The position numbers were made by a program, and so were the translations under genes. Positions 6,810-6,996 of a stretch of 6,996 nt of DNA are shown in pieces. The stretch comes from Candidatus Nitrotoga sp. CP45. GTDB lineage: Bacteria > Bacteroidota > Bacteroidia > Flavobacteriales > Flavobacteriaceae. The notes beneath the pieces were generated by a model, which searched no databases, was not told the DNA's origin, and saw nothing but the letters and a program-made list of their open reading frames with translations. The stretch spans positions 1 through 6,996 of the forward strand of contig CALQCV020000097.1 in assembly GCA_943329165.2 (NCBI GenBank). The letters run 5' to 3'. Positions within the stretch are counted from its first letter, which is position 1; every line of letters starts with the position of its first letter.

Positions 6810-6995
6810 TTAAAGCAATTTGTCAATAATCATTTCTTCGGTTATTCCTTCGGCGTCCGCTTTGTAGTTTTTGATAATTCTGTGACGTAGAATTCCTGTT
6901 GCTACCGCTTTTACATCCTCAATATCCGGTGAAAATTTTCCGTTGAAAGCAGCGTTGGCTTTGGCGGCTAAAATTAAATTCTGAGAAGCTCTTGG
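6810..6995 (-). CDS. MoxR-family AAA+ ATPase, C-terminal end (61 residues in window)
   Basis: The minus-strand frame enters at the window edge and ends at the TAA whose complement is 6810-6812. It begins PRASQNLILAAKANAAF, the sensor-2 motif (GxSPRA) that opens the AAA lid in MoxR proteins, then FSPDIEDVKAVA and LRHRIIKNY, the family's conserved 'edV..va..vLrHRi' segment, and closes with ITEEMIIDKLL. The Walker A and B parts lie beyond the window. MoxR ATPases act as chaperone-like factors, usually paired with von Willebrand factor type A proteins and DUF58 proteins, for example in the Bacteroidetes bat aerotolerance operons. Here nothing intact follows on the same strand, only a repeat and a decayed gene, so this gene is the last of its transcription unit. 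Confidence 0.88.
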   Translation of the reverse strand, partial: PRASQNLILAAKANAAFNGKFSPDIEDVKAVATGILRHRIIKNYKADAEGITEEMIIDKLL

Positions 6996-6996
6996 C

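Overview
This AT-rich window looks like part of a chromosome from a Flavobacteriaceae bacterium, probably Flavobacterium or a close relative. Three things point there. Protein families are of Bacteroidetes type (a mitochondrial-like 754-residue aconitase and a long 482-residue GAPDH). Genes start without Shine-Dalgarno sequences. Upstream regions carry matches to the Bacteroidetes -7 promoter box TAnnTTTG. The genus is an inference from these features, not a database result.

Layout, left to right. (1) 1-795, plus strand: the 3' part of an HtrA/DegP-type periplasmic serine protease, from just before its catalytic serine through two PDZ domains, closed by a strong intrinsic terminator. (2) 850-2476, plus strand: a single-gene unit for a long GAPDH with its own promoter, a leader hairpin and a terminator. 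(3) 2476-2700: a convergent intergenic region with a small interrupted reading frame and a hairpin that can terminate both strands. (4) 2715-4979, minus strand: aconitate hydratase with all cluster ligands and active-site residues, preceded by a -7 box and a GC-rich, foldable leader. (5) 5179-6300, minus strand: a membrane acyltransferase of the acyltransferase-3 (OafA-like) family. (6) 6301-6809: about 500 bases without an intact gene. It holds a divergent, apparently decayed plus-strand gene and a 125-bp element bounded by 18-nt inverted repeats. (7) 6810-6995, minus strand: the C-terminal end of a MoxR-family AAA+ ATPase.

The genes do not form one operon. Gap and acn are housekeeping central-carbon genes facing each other, each transcribed alone. 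HtrA, the acyltransferase and MoxR are envelope or protein-quality functions whose partners are not in view. I see no CRISPR array, RNA gene, intact transposon or defence system. The less ordinary points are the probable non-NAD cofactor pocket and extra N-terminal domain of the GAPDH, a 9-mer shared by the gap and acn upstream regions, the structured acn leader, and the decayed gene plus repeat next to the acyltransferase.
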